Shown here in pieces: positions 8,977-16,903 of a DNA stretch of 37,758 nucleotides. Positions within the stretch are counted from its first letter, which is position 1. Each line of letters starts with the position of its first letter. The notes beneath the pieces were generated by a model, which made no database searches, was not told where the DNA came from, and saw nothing but the letters and a program-made list of their open reading frames with translations. This stretch comes from JBKQHQ01 sp052148715 (GTDB taxonomy: Bacteria > Pseudomonadota > Alphaproteobacteria > Rhizobiales > Xanthobacteraceae): contig JBKQHQ010000181.1 of NCBI GenBank assembly GCA_052148715.1, positions 1 to 37,758 of the forward strand. Reading direction: 5' to 3'. The position numbers were made by a program, and so were the translations under genes.

Positions 8977-9125
8977 GATGGACCTCCAGTTGGCGTATGC
9001 GGTTGAATTGGCGTGCCCGCGGATGCGCAAGCATTCAGGCGAGAGCGCCGGTCCCTATATCACGGCCAATCGGGTTTCCGGAACACCCTACCGAAATCGC
9101 CAGCCGGTAACGCTCGCCCGCATGT

Positions 9126-10139
9126 TCAGATCTGGCGATCAAGCCCGTACGCCTGCGCCATCAGCTCAAACGAATGCCGGCGCGCCGCGTGGTCGTAGAT
9201 CATGCTGGTGATCATGAGCTCGTCCGCCTGGGTGGCTTCGATCAGCGGCGTCAGCCGGTCCTTGACGGTTTGTGCGCTGCCGACGAACAGGCGGGCGCGG
9301 TTGAGGCGGATGCGCTCGCGGTCGGCGGCGGAATACGCGTAGGCTTGCGCCTCTTGCGGGCTCGCCAGCGGCAGGTACTCGCCCCGGGCACGGCGCACGA
9401 AATTCAAATCGACGGTTGCCGCGATCTCTTCGGCCTGAGCGTCGGTGGCGGCGCAGACGATGTGCACGGCGAGGATTGCGGCGGGACGATCGCGCCACAC
9501 GGAGGGCTGAAATTTGTCGCGATAGGAGCGCATCGCCGCGACCGCATCGTAGCCGGCGAAATGATGCGCGAAGGAGAAGCCCGCCCCCACCGCCGCCGCA
9601 AGCTCGGCGCTGTAGCCGCTCGACCCGAGCAGCCAGATCGGCGGCAACGGCGTCTCTTTGGGCATGGCGTAGACGCTGCGAAACGGGTGCGTCGCCGGAA
9701 ATGCGCGCGTCTCCAGCAGCAGCAGCTCCTGGAACCGCTCGAGAAAATCGTCGTCCTCGGCGACGTTCTGGCGCCGCCGCAATGCGTACGAAGTCACCGG
9801 ATCAGTACCGGGCGCGCGGCCGATGCCGAGGTCGATCCGGCCGGGAAACAGCGCTTCCAGCATCTTGAACCGCTCGGCCACCACCAGCGGCGCATGGTTC
9901 GGCAACATCACGCCGCCGGAGCCGACGCGGATGCGCTCGGTGATGGCGGCGATCTGCCCGATCATGATGTCGGGCGCCGAGCTTGCGATCGAGGGCAGAT
10001 TGTGATGCTCGGCGAGCCAATAGCGCCTGTAGCCGAGGCGATCGGCGAGCCGCGCGAGATCAAGGCTGTTCCTGAGCGCTGTCGCGCCGGTCGAGGCGGT
10101 CGTCACCGGCGAGAGATCGAGAACCGACAGCGGGATCAT
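9126..10139 (-). CDS. Luciferase-like (LLM) flavin-dependent oxidoreductase
   Basis: The 337-residue TIM-barrel flavoenzyme is of the bacterial-luciferase-like class, MsnO8-like subgroup. The N-terminus IPLSVLDLSPV, the block RYWLAEHHNLPSIASSAPDIMIGQIA, VGSGGVMLPNHAPLVVAERFKMLEALFPGRIDLGIGRAPG and the C-terminal GSAQTVKDRL are typical. Such enzymes use reduced FMN and oxygen, or F420 in other phyla; the substrate cannot be inferred. It is transcribed toward the dienelactone hydrolase gene with a 149-base gap, so co-transcription is possible but not evident. No strong ribosome binding site precedes the ATG at 10139. Confidence 0.9.
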   Translation of the reverse strand: MIPLSVLDLSPVTTASTGATALRNSLDLARLADRLGYRRYWLAEHHNLPSIASSAPDIMIGQIAAITERIRVGSGGVMLPNHAPLVVAERFKMLEALFPGRIDLGIGRAPGTDPVTSYALRRRQNVAEDDDFLERFQELLLLETRAFPATHPFRSVYAMPKETPLPPIWLLGSSGYSAELAAAVGAGFSFAHHFAGYDAVAAMRSYRDKFQPSVWRDRPAAILAVHIVCAATDAQAEEIAATVDLNFVRRARGEYLPLASPQEAQAYAYSAADRERIRLNRARLFVGSAQTVKDRLTPLIEATQADELMITSMIYDHAARRHSFELMAQAYGLDRQI

Positions 10140-10228
10140 CGCCGAGACTTAATCGGCATTGGCCCGCTTGGCCACCCGCCTTGCACGCCGCCCGCGCATG
10201 GCGGATGCGGGAAATCACCATGCCTGCA

Positions 10229-10578
10229 TCATCGCTTAGGCTTCAACCTGAGGAATCTCGGCGGAGTACGGTCACCCGCCGAATATCGCCCGTGCATCCT
10301 GTGTGCGCCGTGCAGCACGCGGACAATCACCAACTCGTCGGCTTCCGCCAGGTAATAAATCACGTAATTGCGGTACGGAAGGGCTCGCAAGCCCGGCGCC
10401 AGTTGCTCGCGCGCCGCCCCCAGCTCAGGGAACTGTCGCAGCGGCTCAAACTTGCCCGTAATTTGCCAGACGAAGGCATCCGCGGCCGCGGCGAATCCGC
10501 AGCGATGAAGGCCCAAATCTCGGCCAGGTCGGCCGCTGCTGTCTCTGTTATGCGGAGCGCGAGCTGCGGGCGGCTAAT
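10229..10578 (-). pseudogene. parE: ParE/RelE-type toxin, frameshifted
   Basis: Two frames together give a full ParE. One runs from about 10578 with LALRITETAAADLAEIWAFIAADSP. The other continues from about 10500 with AADAFVWQITGKFEPLRQF, then LPYRNYVIYYL and a basic C-terminus. A single missing base in the GC palindrome around 10490-10500 (CCGCGGCCGCGG) accounts for the switch; adding one base would restore DSPQAADAF. The position expected for the start codon reads ATT, 9 bases after GAGG, so the start may also be lost. It overlaps the end of parD by 31 bases, normal for this operon. Either the toxin is dead or the read is wrong in a GC-rich palindrome. Confidence 0.8.
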
Positions 10579-10829
10579 CGCCGTTTTCCTCGTCTGATGA
10601 TCGAAGCCGCGTCGAATTTTTTGACACGCCCGGCTTTGACGTCGGCCATGCCCTTGTCAATCTCGCCCTTCAGCCCGGCCATGGCTTGCTTGCGAAACGA
10701 CTGATTCAATTCCCAATCACGCAGCGCCTCGCGGATCACTTCGCTATGCGAGGCATACTCGCCCTTTTCGACGGCAGCCTTGACCCGTGTGGCTTGGTCG
10801 TCGGTTAGGGTAATGGTCATTCGTTCCAT
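10548..10829 (-). CDS. parD: ParD-like ribbon-helix-helix antitoxin
   Basis: The 93-residue protein has an N-terminal ribbon-helix-helix (MTITLTDDQATRVKAAVEKGEYASHSEVIREALRDWE in pieces, residues about 4-40). An acidic-to-basic helical tail follows that would wrap around the ParE toxin. It would repress its own operon and neutralise ParE. Start is ATG 10829 with GAGG about 9 bases upstream; an ATG three codons later is possible. An inverted repeat (10856-10876) lies just upstream and is a likely operator. The antitoxin frame is intact while its toxin partner downstream is frameshifted. Confidence 0.88.
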   Translation of the reverse strand: MERMTITLTDDQATRVKAAVEKGEYASHSEVIREALRDWELNQSFRKQAMAGLKGEIDKGMADVKAGRVKKFDAASIIRRGKRRLAARSSRSA

Positions 10830-10855
10830 GGCGGGGCCTCGTAGGTCAAATTCAT

Positions 10856-10876
10856 AAGTAACACAATATCGTACTT
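10856..10876. promoter_or_regulatory. Candidate ParD operator
   Basis: AAGTA and TACTT form an inverted repeat with an 11-base AT-rich spacer, 27 bases upstream of the parD start. Ribbon-helix-helix antitoxins bind such short palindromes to autoregulate. The surrounding DNA is markedly AT-richer than its neighbours. Confidence 0.4.
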
Positions 10877-11075
10877 AATCATACCACGTTGCGGGGACGG
10901 GGCGCCGGAGCGGCCATCGGGCGACTCCCACATTATTGCAGCCGCCTGGCGGCACGAGCCGGCGAGGAGCGGTCAACCGGCTTGCTGAGCCTTGTGCGCC
11001 TCACATTCTCAGGCTTGACCTCCGGACCGCTATTACGGCTAATCGACTACCATAATGGCTCCCACGAGGCATCTT

Positions 11076-12050
11076 ATGCGTAGGCAGCTCGCCGTGGTCC
11101 TCCGTAGCGTCGTCATCGGCTTCTTTGCGCTCGCCGCCGCTCCTGCTTGGGCCGAAAACTATCCGACGCGTCCGGTGCATTGGCTGATCGGCTTCGCCGC
11201 CGGCGGGCCGGTCGATATCGTGGCGCGCATCGTGGGCCAGTGGCTGTCCGGGTATTTCGGCCAGCAGTTCGTGATCGAAAACCGCGCCGGCTCCGGCGGC
11301 AATATCGCGGCGGCGGCGATGATCAACTCGCAGCCGGACGGGTATACACTGCTGTTCGTCGCACCCAACAATGCGATCAGCGCCTCGCTCTACAAGCGGC
11401 TGCCGTTCGACTATCTGCGCGACACCGTGCCGGTCGCCGGCATCATGCGGCTGACCAATCTGATGGTGGTGCCGACCACACTGCCGGTGACGACGGTGCA
11501 GGAGTTCATCGACTACGCGAAGGCGAACCCCGGAAAACTCTCGTTCGCCTCCTCCGGCAACGGCACCTCGGTGCACATGTCGGCCGAGCTGTTCAAGGCG
11601 ATGACCAAGATCGACATGGTTCACGTGCCCTATCGGGGCTCGGCGATCGCCTATCCCGATCTCATCTCCGGCAAGGTGCAGGTGATATTCGACAATTTGC
11701 CGGGGGCGCTGGAGCAGGTGCGCTCCGGACGGCTGCGCGCGCTTGGCGTCACGGCGCGGGAGCGCTGGCCGGCGGTGCCGGACATCCCGACGATCGCCGA
11801 GACGGTGCCGGGTTTTGAATCGGTGGGCTTTTATGGGGTCGCCGCGCCGAAGGGGACGCCGCCCGAAATCGTCGCCGCGCTCAACAAGGCGTTCAATGCC
11901 GCGCTCGCCGATCCGAAACTGGTCGCGCGCCTCGCCGAGGTCGGCGGCCTGCCGATGCCGATGACGCCCGAAGAGTTTCACAAGCTGGTCGCGGACGAGA
12001 CCGAGAAGTGGCGCAAGGTGGTGGAGTTCGCCGGCGTGAGCGTCGACTGA
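11076..12050 (+). CDS. Bug-family (TctC-like) solute-binding protein
   Basis: The 324-residue periplasmic protein belongs to the tripartite tricarboxylate transporter receptor family. A signal peptide ends at about residue 26 (AAPAWA). Family blocks follow: YPTRPVHWLIGFAAGGPVDIVAR, FVIENRAGSGGNIAAAA, DGYTLLF, VHVPYRGSAIAYPDLISGKVQVIFDN and LGVTARERWPAVPDIPTIAE. These proteins bind carboxylates or related small molecules. No TctA/TctB membrane partners are adjacent, as is usual for orphan Bug proteins. The ATG at 11076 has GAGG 6 bases upstream and is preferred to the ATG at 11055. A PaiB-like gene starts 1 base after its stop, so the two form an operon. Confidence 0.94.
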   Translation: MRRQLAVVLRSVVIGFFALAAAPAWAENYPTRPVHWLIGFAAGGPVDIVARIVGQWLSGYFGQQFVIENRAGSGGNIAAAAMINSQPDGYTLLFVAPNNAISASLYKRLPFDYLRDTVPVAGIMRLTNLMVVPTTLPVTTVQEFIDYAKANPGKLSFASSGNGTSVHMSAELFKAMTKIDMVHVPYRGSAIAYPDLISGKVQVIFDNLPGALEQVRSGRLRALGVTARERWPAVPDIPTIAETVPGFESVGFYGVAAPKGTPPEIVAALNKAFNAALADPKLVARLAEVGGLPMPMTPEEFHKLVADETEKWRKVVEFAGVSVD

Positions 12051-12051
12051 C

Positions 12052-12693
12052 ATGTACCGGCCGGATCATTTTCGCGTCGACGACTTGCCGCAGATGCATG
12101 GGCTCATGCGCGTGCGGCCTTTTGTAACGCTCGTATCGCACGGCGCGGCAGGGCTCTATGCCACGCATCTGCCGACCGTGCTCAAGGATGATGGACCGTT
12201 TGGCATGGTCGAATGCCATCTCGCCAGGGCCAACCCGCACTGGAAGGAGCTGGCCGAGGGCAACGAAGCTCTGATGATCTTCCAAGGCCCGCAAGGGTAC
12301 ATCACGCCCAACTGGTATCCCTCGAAGGCCGAGCACGGAAAGGTCGTGCCGACCTGGAACTACGCCGCCGTGCACGCCTATGGTCGGCCCGAGGTGGTGC
12401 AGGATAAGGTTTGGTTGCGCCGCCATGTAGGCGAGCTTACCGCCCAGCAGGAGATGAGCGAGCCCAAGCCGTGGTCGCTGTCGGATGCGCCGGAAGCCTA
12501 TATCGAGACCATGCTGCGCGGCATTGTCGGTTTCCGCTTCACCATCGCCCGGCTCGAGGGCAAGTGGAAGATGAGCCAAAACCGCGATCTGAAAGATCGC
12601 GCGGGCGTGGTGCAGGGACTCAAAAATCGGGGCGAGGGCGACGATCTCGAGATCGCCGCGATCGTCTCGCGTCAGCTTCCACCGGGCGGCTGA
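12052..12693 (+). CDS. PaiB-like FMN-binding protein
   Basis: This 213-residue protein of the FMN-binding split-barrel PaiB family is usually annotated as a negative transcriptional regulator, though evidence for DNA binding is limited to Bacillus. Visible family blocks are MYRPDHFRVDDLPQMHGLMR, ATHLPTVL, GPFGMVECHLARANPHWKEL, QGYITPNWYPSKAEHGKVVPTWNY and the C-terminal WKMSQNRDLKDRAGVVQGL. It starts 1 base after the Bug protein stop, implying co-transcription. Whether it senses or modifies the ligand imported via the upstream protein is speculation. Confidence 0.9.
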   Translation: MYRPDHFRVDDLPQMHGLMRVRPFVTLVSHGAAGLYATHLPTVLKDDGPFGMVECHLARANPHWKELAEGNEALMIFQGPQGYITPNWYPSKAEHGKVVPTWNYAAVHAYGRPEVVQDKVWLRRHVGELTAQQEMSEPKPWSLSDAPEAYIETMLRGIVGFRFTIARLEGKWKMSQNRDLKDRAGVVQGLKNRGEGDDLEIAAIVSRQLPPGG

Positions 12694-12725
12694 CGCAGAT
12701 TCCCTCGCATCGAATTATATCATAC

Positions 12726-12806
12726 CGTCATGCGCGGGCTTGTCCCGCGCCGCCACGTCGGTCCGGCGGCGAGACGTGGATGGCCGTGACAAGCACGGCC
12801 ATGACG
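12726..12806. repeat. Palindromic intergenic element (81 bp)
   Basis: Two 34-base arms, CGTCATGCGCGGGCTTGTCC... at 12726-12759 and ...GACAAGCACGGCCATGACG at 12773-12806, are imperfect reverse complements around a 13-base loop. The core (G)GGCTTGTCCC(G) with flanking CGTCATG and CACGTC is the pattern of short palindromic repeats scattered between genes in Bradyrhizobium-like genomes. It lies between convergent genes, so it may act as a bidirectional terminator or an RNA end. Confidence 0.75.
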
Positions 12807-12874
12807 CCGGCGGGGGGTGCAACTGCAACAAAGCGACACGGAGCGGCTCAGTTATCAGCAAAACCTAAATCGAG

Positions 12875-13912
12875 CTAAAACGCAGGCAACACCTCGGCCG
12901 CGAACAGCCGCATCGATGCTTGAGCCTGCGCAAACGTCAGGCCCGAGAAGTTGATTTGCAGGGAGGCGTGCTCGAAGGGGCCGATCGTATCGAGGACACG
13001 CGCGATCGATTGCTTGATCTCGTCGGGCGATCCGATCCAGGCGCTGCCCGACGCGATCTGACTTTCCAGCGTGAAGGCTTTGATGCGGTCCATCGCCTTG
13101 TCGTAGTCGCGATAGTCCTTCGCGCCCGGCGTAAAGCCGCGCGCGGCTGCAGTCAGCGAGCGAAAATACCCGTGCAACGGCGCCCGCGTGATGTCGCGCG
13201 CGCGTTCGGCATCCGCATCGCAGAACATGTGAAAGGCGATCATCACCTCGCCGTTGCCGGCATGACCCGCCTCCCGCCAGGCCTTGCGATAGGCCTCGAT
13301 CAGGCCGCGCAATGGCCCGATCGGGATCGCCATCAGCGAATAGCCGTTGCGGCCGGCGAAATCGAAGGTCTCCGGCGTCTGGGTGGCGGCCACGTAGAAT
13401 TTCGGCCGCGGTTTTTGCGTCGGTCGCGGCAACGAGGTGACGCTCTCGATCACGTGGAAACGTCCGCGGTGAGTGACATTTTCCTGCGTCAAGAGCAGCT
13501 CGATCTGCTCCAGACCTTCGCGGAAGCGCGCGTTCGACTCGTCCGGCGAAATGCCGAAGCGGCGGAATTCGTGCGGCAGGAACGCGCGCGCAAAACCCAC
13601 GTCGAGACGGCCGCCGGAAATCCCGTCAAGCATGGCGATCTCGCCGGCGAGCTTGAGCGGATGATTGAACACCGGCAGCACCGCGCCGGTGACAAGCCGC
13701 ATGGTGCGTGTGCGCTGCGACAGCGCCGCCAGGAAGACGATCGGATTGGGGCTGTAGCCGCCGTAGCGCTCGAAGTAATGCTCGACCGTGCGCGCATGCG
13801 TGAAGCCGAGTTGCTCGGCTTCCCCGGCGATGGCGAGGCATTCGGCAAAATAAACGTCGGCGCTCTTCTCGCTGGGATCGACATCGGGAAAAAACTGCAC
13901 GCCGAATTGCAT
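12875..13912 (-). CDS. Luciferase-like (LLM) flavin-dependent oxidoreductase
   Basis: The 345-residue flavoenzyme has the luciferase-like N-terminus MQFGVQFFPDV, the substrate/flavin face FTHARTVEHYFERYGGYSPNP, TMRLVTGAVLPVFNHPLKLAGEIAMLDGISGGRLDVGFARAF and the late GSPDEIKQSIARVL. It is only distantly like the other LLM enzyme at 9126-10139, so this is not a recent duplication. It begins 13 bases after the stop of the upstream binding-protein gene on the same strand. The pair may therefore take up and oxidise one compound; the substrate is unknown. Confidence 0.9.
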   Translation of the reverse strand: MQFGVQFFPDVDPSEKSADVYFAECLAIAGEAEQLGFTHARTVEHYFERYGGYSPNPIVFLAALSQRTRTMRLVTGAVLPVFNHPLKLAGEIAMLDGISGGRLDVGFARAFLPHEFRRFGISPDESNARFREGLEQIELLLTQENVTHRGRFHVIESVTSLPRPTQKPRPKFYVAATQTPETFDFAGRNGYSLMAIPIGPLRGLIEAYRKAWREAGHAGNGEVMIAFHMFCDADAERARDITRAPLHGYFRSLTAAARGFTPGAKDYRDYDKAMDRIKAFTLESQIASGSAWIGSPDEIKQSIARVLDTIGPFEHASLQINFSGLTFAQAQASMRLFAAEVLPAF

Positions 13913-13925
13913 GGTGCGGCGTCCC

Positions 13926-15113
13926 TCAGCGAGTGAGCGGCTCGCCGCCGGGCTTGCTCAGCCAGACGAAGGCCTTCTCCTTAGCGTCGTAGCGGGTCAC
14001 GATCGAGTTCGATGCCCCCAGTCCGCGCTCGGGATATTGCTTGAAATCGTAGATGCCGTCGACGCCGGGGAAGTCGGTGAGCGAGGCGATGTATTGCCGG
14101 AGCTGGTCGGCGGTCGCATCGGGGCCGAGCTTGCGCAGGCCTTCCACCACGATGAGTGCCGCGTCCCAGGAGGTGGCGGTCATGTTGTCGGCCTTGAGGC
14201 CGCGTTCCTGCAGCGCCGCGTACATCTCGTGCTGCGCCTTCTCGATGCGCGGATCGAGCGTCACAAGCCCTTCATGGGGTGGATAGAGGGCCGACGGCAG
14301 GATCAGCTGCTTCGGCAGGAAATCGGCCCACTGGGTCATCTGCGCGAAGGTCTGGTTGCCGCTCGTGGGGGCGATCGGAATATCGAGCCCGCCCTGAATC
14401 GCGCCCTTGAACACGGTTGCGACCGGCGCCCCGGTCGCCCAGCTGACGAGCGCGTCGGCACCGGACAGCTTCATGCGCTCGATCTGTGCCGCGACGCTCA
14501 CATCGGTCGGATTGAAATGCTCGTGGGCGACGAGCTTGACGGTGCTGTTCTCAGGTCGTTTGAGGGCCTCGATAATTCCCTGGTCGCCATCCTGGCCGCT
14601 GGCGTCCGTGGTCTGCAGCGCCGCGAGCCTGAATAAGGCCTTGTCGCGGAAATAGCGGATGGTCGCGGCGATCTGGTCGGCCGAGGAGCTGCTCGCGGAA
14701 AACGCGAAGCCGCCGGCCGCCGGATGGAAGCCCGGCGACAGGCAATAGTGCACCGGCCCTTCCTTCATCAGCGGCGCGATTGCCCGGCACATGGCGACCA
14801 GGCTCGAGCCCAGAACCACGGTCGGATGCGTGCCCAAAATTTCGTTGGCGAGCTGCACGGCGACCTGCGGCGAGGTCTGATCGTCATGGTAGACGAAATG
14901 CACCGGCCGTCCGGCGATGCCGCCCGTTTTGTTGACGGTTGCCGCCAGCGCCTCGAGGTTGTCCTGCTGGCCCTTGCCGACAAAGGAGCCGCCGCCGCTC
15001 ATCGGGAGGATGACGTGGATGTCGTAGTTGTCGGCCGCCGGTGCCGGCAGCGGACCGGCAAGGCTCACCATGATCACAAGGCTAACGGCCTGCGTGGCGG
15101 ATCTGAGGTTCAT
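13926..15113 (-). CDS. Branched-chain-type ABC transporter substrate-binding protein
   Basis: The 395-residue periplasmic binding protein is of the LivJ/type-I fold. A signal peptide (about 1-26, ending PAPA-AD) precedes YDIHVILPMSGGGSFVGKGQQDNLEALAATVNKTGGIAGRPVHFVYHDDQTSPQVAVQLANEIL and later VKLVAHEHFNPTDVSVAAQIERMKLSGADALVSW in pieces. The ATG at 15113 has GGGAGAG suitably upstream and opens directly into the signal peptide. Permease and ATPase genes are not adjacent. It forms a likely operon with the downstream flavin oxidoreductase. Family ligands include amino acids and aromatic acids. Confidence 0.93.
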   Translation of the reverse strand: MNLRSATQAVSLVIMVSLAGPLPAPAADNYDIHVILPMSGGGSFVGKGQQDNLEALAATVNKTGGIAGRPVHFVYHDDQTSPQVAVQLANEILGTHPTVVLGSSLVAMCRAIAPLMKEGPVHYCLSPGFHPAAGGFAFSASSSSADQIAATIRYFRDKALFRLAALQTTDASGQDGDQGIIEALKRPENSTVKLVAHEHFNPTDVSVAAQIERMKLSGADALVSWATGAPVATVFKGAIQGGLDIPIAPTSGNQTFAQMTQWADFLPKQLILPSALYPPHEGLVTLDPRIEKAQHEMYAALQERGLKADNMTATSWDAALIVVEGLRKLGPDATADQLRQYIASLTDFPGVDGIYDFKQYPERGLGASNSIVTRYDAKEKAFVWLSKPGGEPLTR

Positions 15114-15201
15114 TCGTGATTCTCTCCCAAAAACTCTTTGTCGCGGCGTCTCGCGCACGGAGCGGTCGGTTAGGCCGGGCCCTCCGCCGAGCGAGACCGG
15201 T

Positions 15202-15224
15202 CCGCATCATACCGGATGATGCGG
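15202..15224. terminator. Strong hairpin between two minus-strand genes
   Basis: CCGCATCAT and ATGATGCGG form a 9-bp perfect stem around ACCGG. It follows the stop of the membrane protein gene at 15267 on the minus strand. No U-run follows, so termination would be weak or factor-assisted. Confidence 0.4.
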
Positions 15225-15266
15225 CGCCTGTCGCGGCGGAGCCTTGGCTTCGCGGCGTGCGCCGCC

Positions 15267-15737
15267 TCACCTGCCGCCGCGGCCGTTCGCCAAGGCTTGC
15301 AGCTCGGCAACGATGGGGTTGGGTTTCCCGGGCCAAAAAACGCGCGTTCTCGGCATGAAGGTGACCTTGTCGCCAAAATCGGTAGGGTGTCGGAATTTGA
15401 TCGTGACCGGCCGGATGTTGATCCAGCGGTTTTCCGTGACGTCCTCGATGAGGTTGAGCGGGACGCTGATCTCGCGGACATAGTTCGATATGTAGATCGT
15501 CGCCTCGTCGAGACAGACTCGCTTCAAGCCGGCGGATAACCACAAAATGAATGCGGTGCCGAAAGTCCATACCGCCAGGAACACCCACTTCATTTCCGGC
15601 GGCGGCGCGCCACCGCGCGCGTGCATTGGCGCGAGCCACAACGCCAGCGTCCCCAGACCAAAGCCGCCGATCCAGATCACCGGAAAAATGAATTTGACGA
15701 AAATCGTCTGTCCGGATGATATCGTCCTTACGGTCAT
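15267..15737 (-). CDS. Membrane protein with PH-like domain, function unknown
   Basis: The 156-residue protein has two hydrophobic helices at about 13-36 (FVKFIFPVIWIGGFGLGTLAL) and 47-68 (KWVFLAVWTFGTAFILWLSAG). They are followed by a soluble beta-rich part: LKRVCLDEATIYISNYVREISVPLNLIEDVTENRW and IRPVTIKF. This layout, with two helices and then a strand-rich domain whose 'LDE...ISNY...I.VPL..I..V' rhythm resembles bacterial PH domains, suggests a small membrane-anchored scaffold. I do not recognise a named family. The ATG at 15737 has AGAGGG 8 bases upstream. It is divergent from the RuBisCO-like gene across 71 bases. Confidence 0.8.
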   Translation of the reverse strand: MTVRTISSGQTIFVKFIFPVIWIGGFGLGTLALWLAPMHARGGAPPPEMKWVFLAVWTFGTAFILWLSAGLKRVCLDEATIYISNYVREISVPLNLIEDVTENRWINIRPVTIKFRHPTDFGDKVTFMPRTRVFWPGKPNPIVAELQALANGRGGR

Positions 15738-15808
15738 ATTTCGACCCTCTCGCGTCATGGCTGGACTCGGTCCGGCCGTCTTACGCCAAAGCAATTATTG
15801 GGTCGCCG

Positions 15809-16903
15809 ATGCAACCCGCTCTAGAAGCCATCTATCACGTCCGCTGCGACGCCGGCGAGATCGAGGAACGCGCGCACGCGATCGCGGTCGAGCAGAGCGT
15901 GGAGATGCCGATCACCGCGATCGATGACGATTTCGTTCTCCGCGAGATCGTCGGCCGCGTGCTGGCCATCGAGGAATTGGACGATGGCCTGTTCGAGGTG
16001 CGCATCGCGCTTGCGGCGGAGACGGTCGGGCGGGATCCCGGGCAGTTGATCAACATGTTGTTCGGCAACACGTCGATCCACGATGATGTGATGCTATACG
16101 ACGTGGAACTGACGCGCGAATTCGCCGCCCTTTTCGGAGGCCCGCGCCACGGCCTGCAGGAATGGCGCGACCGCGTCGGCGCCGGGCGTCGCGCGCTCAC
16201 CTGCACGGCGTTGAAGCCGCAGGGCCTGCCACCCGCACGGCTCGCCGAGTTGGCGCGACAATTCGCGCAAGGCGGCATCGACTACGTCAAGGACGATCAC
16301 GGGCTCGCCGACCAGGCCTTTTCGCCGTTCGCCGCGCGCGTTGATGCGGTTGCGTCGGCACTCGGCCGGTCGGGGCAGGGCACGACGCGCTATGTGCCGA
16401 GCCTGTCGGGCGATCTTGACGCCATGCGGGCGCAGATCGCCGTCGCAGCGCAGGCTGGGGTCGATGCCGTCATGATTGCGCCGATGATTGCCGGCCTCGC
16501 GAACTTCCACACGCTGGTGAAGGAGCATCCGGCCATCGCCTTCATGGCGCATCCGAGCCTCGCGGGCGCTTCGCGCGTGGCGCCGCCGCTGCTCTTCGGC
16601 AAGCTTTTCCGTCTGCTCGGGGCGGATGCGGTTGTTTTTCCCAACTATGGTGGCCGCTTCGGCTATTCGCGCGAGACCTGTTGGCAGATCGCTCGCGCGG
16701 CGCTTGCGGAGTGCGCCGGCATGCGGGCCTCCATGCCGGTGCCGGCCGGCGGGATGACGCGCGAGCGCGTGCGTGAGCTGCTTGCGTTCTACGGCGCCGA
16801 CGCCATGTTGTTGATCGGCGGCGCGCTCCTGTCGGAGCGCCAAGCGCTGGCGGCGGCGACCGCCGGTTTTGTGGCCGAAGTCTTAGGATATCCCTATGAG
16901 TGA
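15809..16903 (+). CDS. RuBisCO-like protein (form IV)
   Basis: The 364-residue homologue of the RuBisCO large subunit is too short and too altered to fix CO2. Lys136 in CTALKPQG corresponds to catalytic Lys175. The motif GGIDYVKDDHGLADQ (155-169) keeps the carbamylation lysine (Lys161) and one metal aspartate, but has His164 where RuBisCO has Glu204. The loop-6 region (FPNYGGRFGYS) lacks Lys334. The last barrel strand SMPVPAGGMTRERVRELLAFYGADAMLLIGGAL is conserved. Its length fits the Rhodospirillum-type form IV enzyme, which isomerises 5-methylthioribulose-1-phosphate. The gene overlaps a cupin gene by 8 bases, the partner known from that pathway. Other form IV proteins act in apionate metabolism, so the substrate needs testing. 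Confidence 0.9.
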   Translation: MQPALEAIYHVRCDAGEIEERAHAIAVEQSVEMPITAIDDDFVLREIVGRVLAIEELDDGLFEVRIALAAETVGRDPGQLINMLFGNTSIHDDVMLYDVELTREFAALFGGPRHGLQEWRDRVGAGRRALTCTALKPQGLPPARLAELARQFAQGGIDYVKDDHGLADQAFSPFAARVDAVASALGRSGQGTTRYVPSLSGDLDAMRAQIAVAAQAGVDAVMIAPMIAGLANFHTLVKEHPAIAFMAHPSLAGASRVAPPLLFGKLFRLLGADAVVFPNYGGRFGYSRETCWQIARAALAECAGMRASMPVPAGGMTRERVRELLAFYGADAMLLIGGALLSERQALAAATAGFVAEVLGYPYE

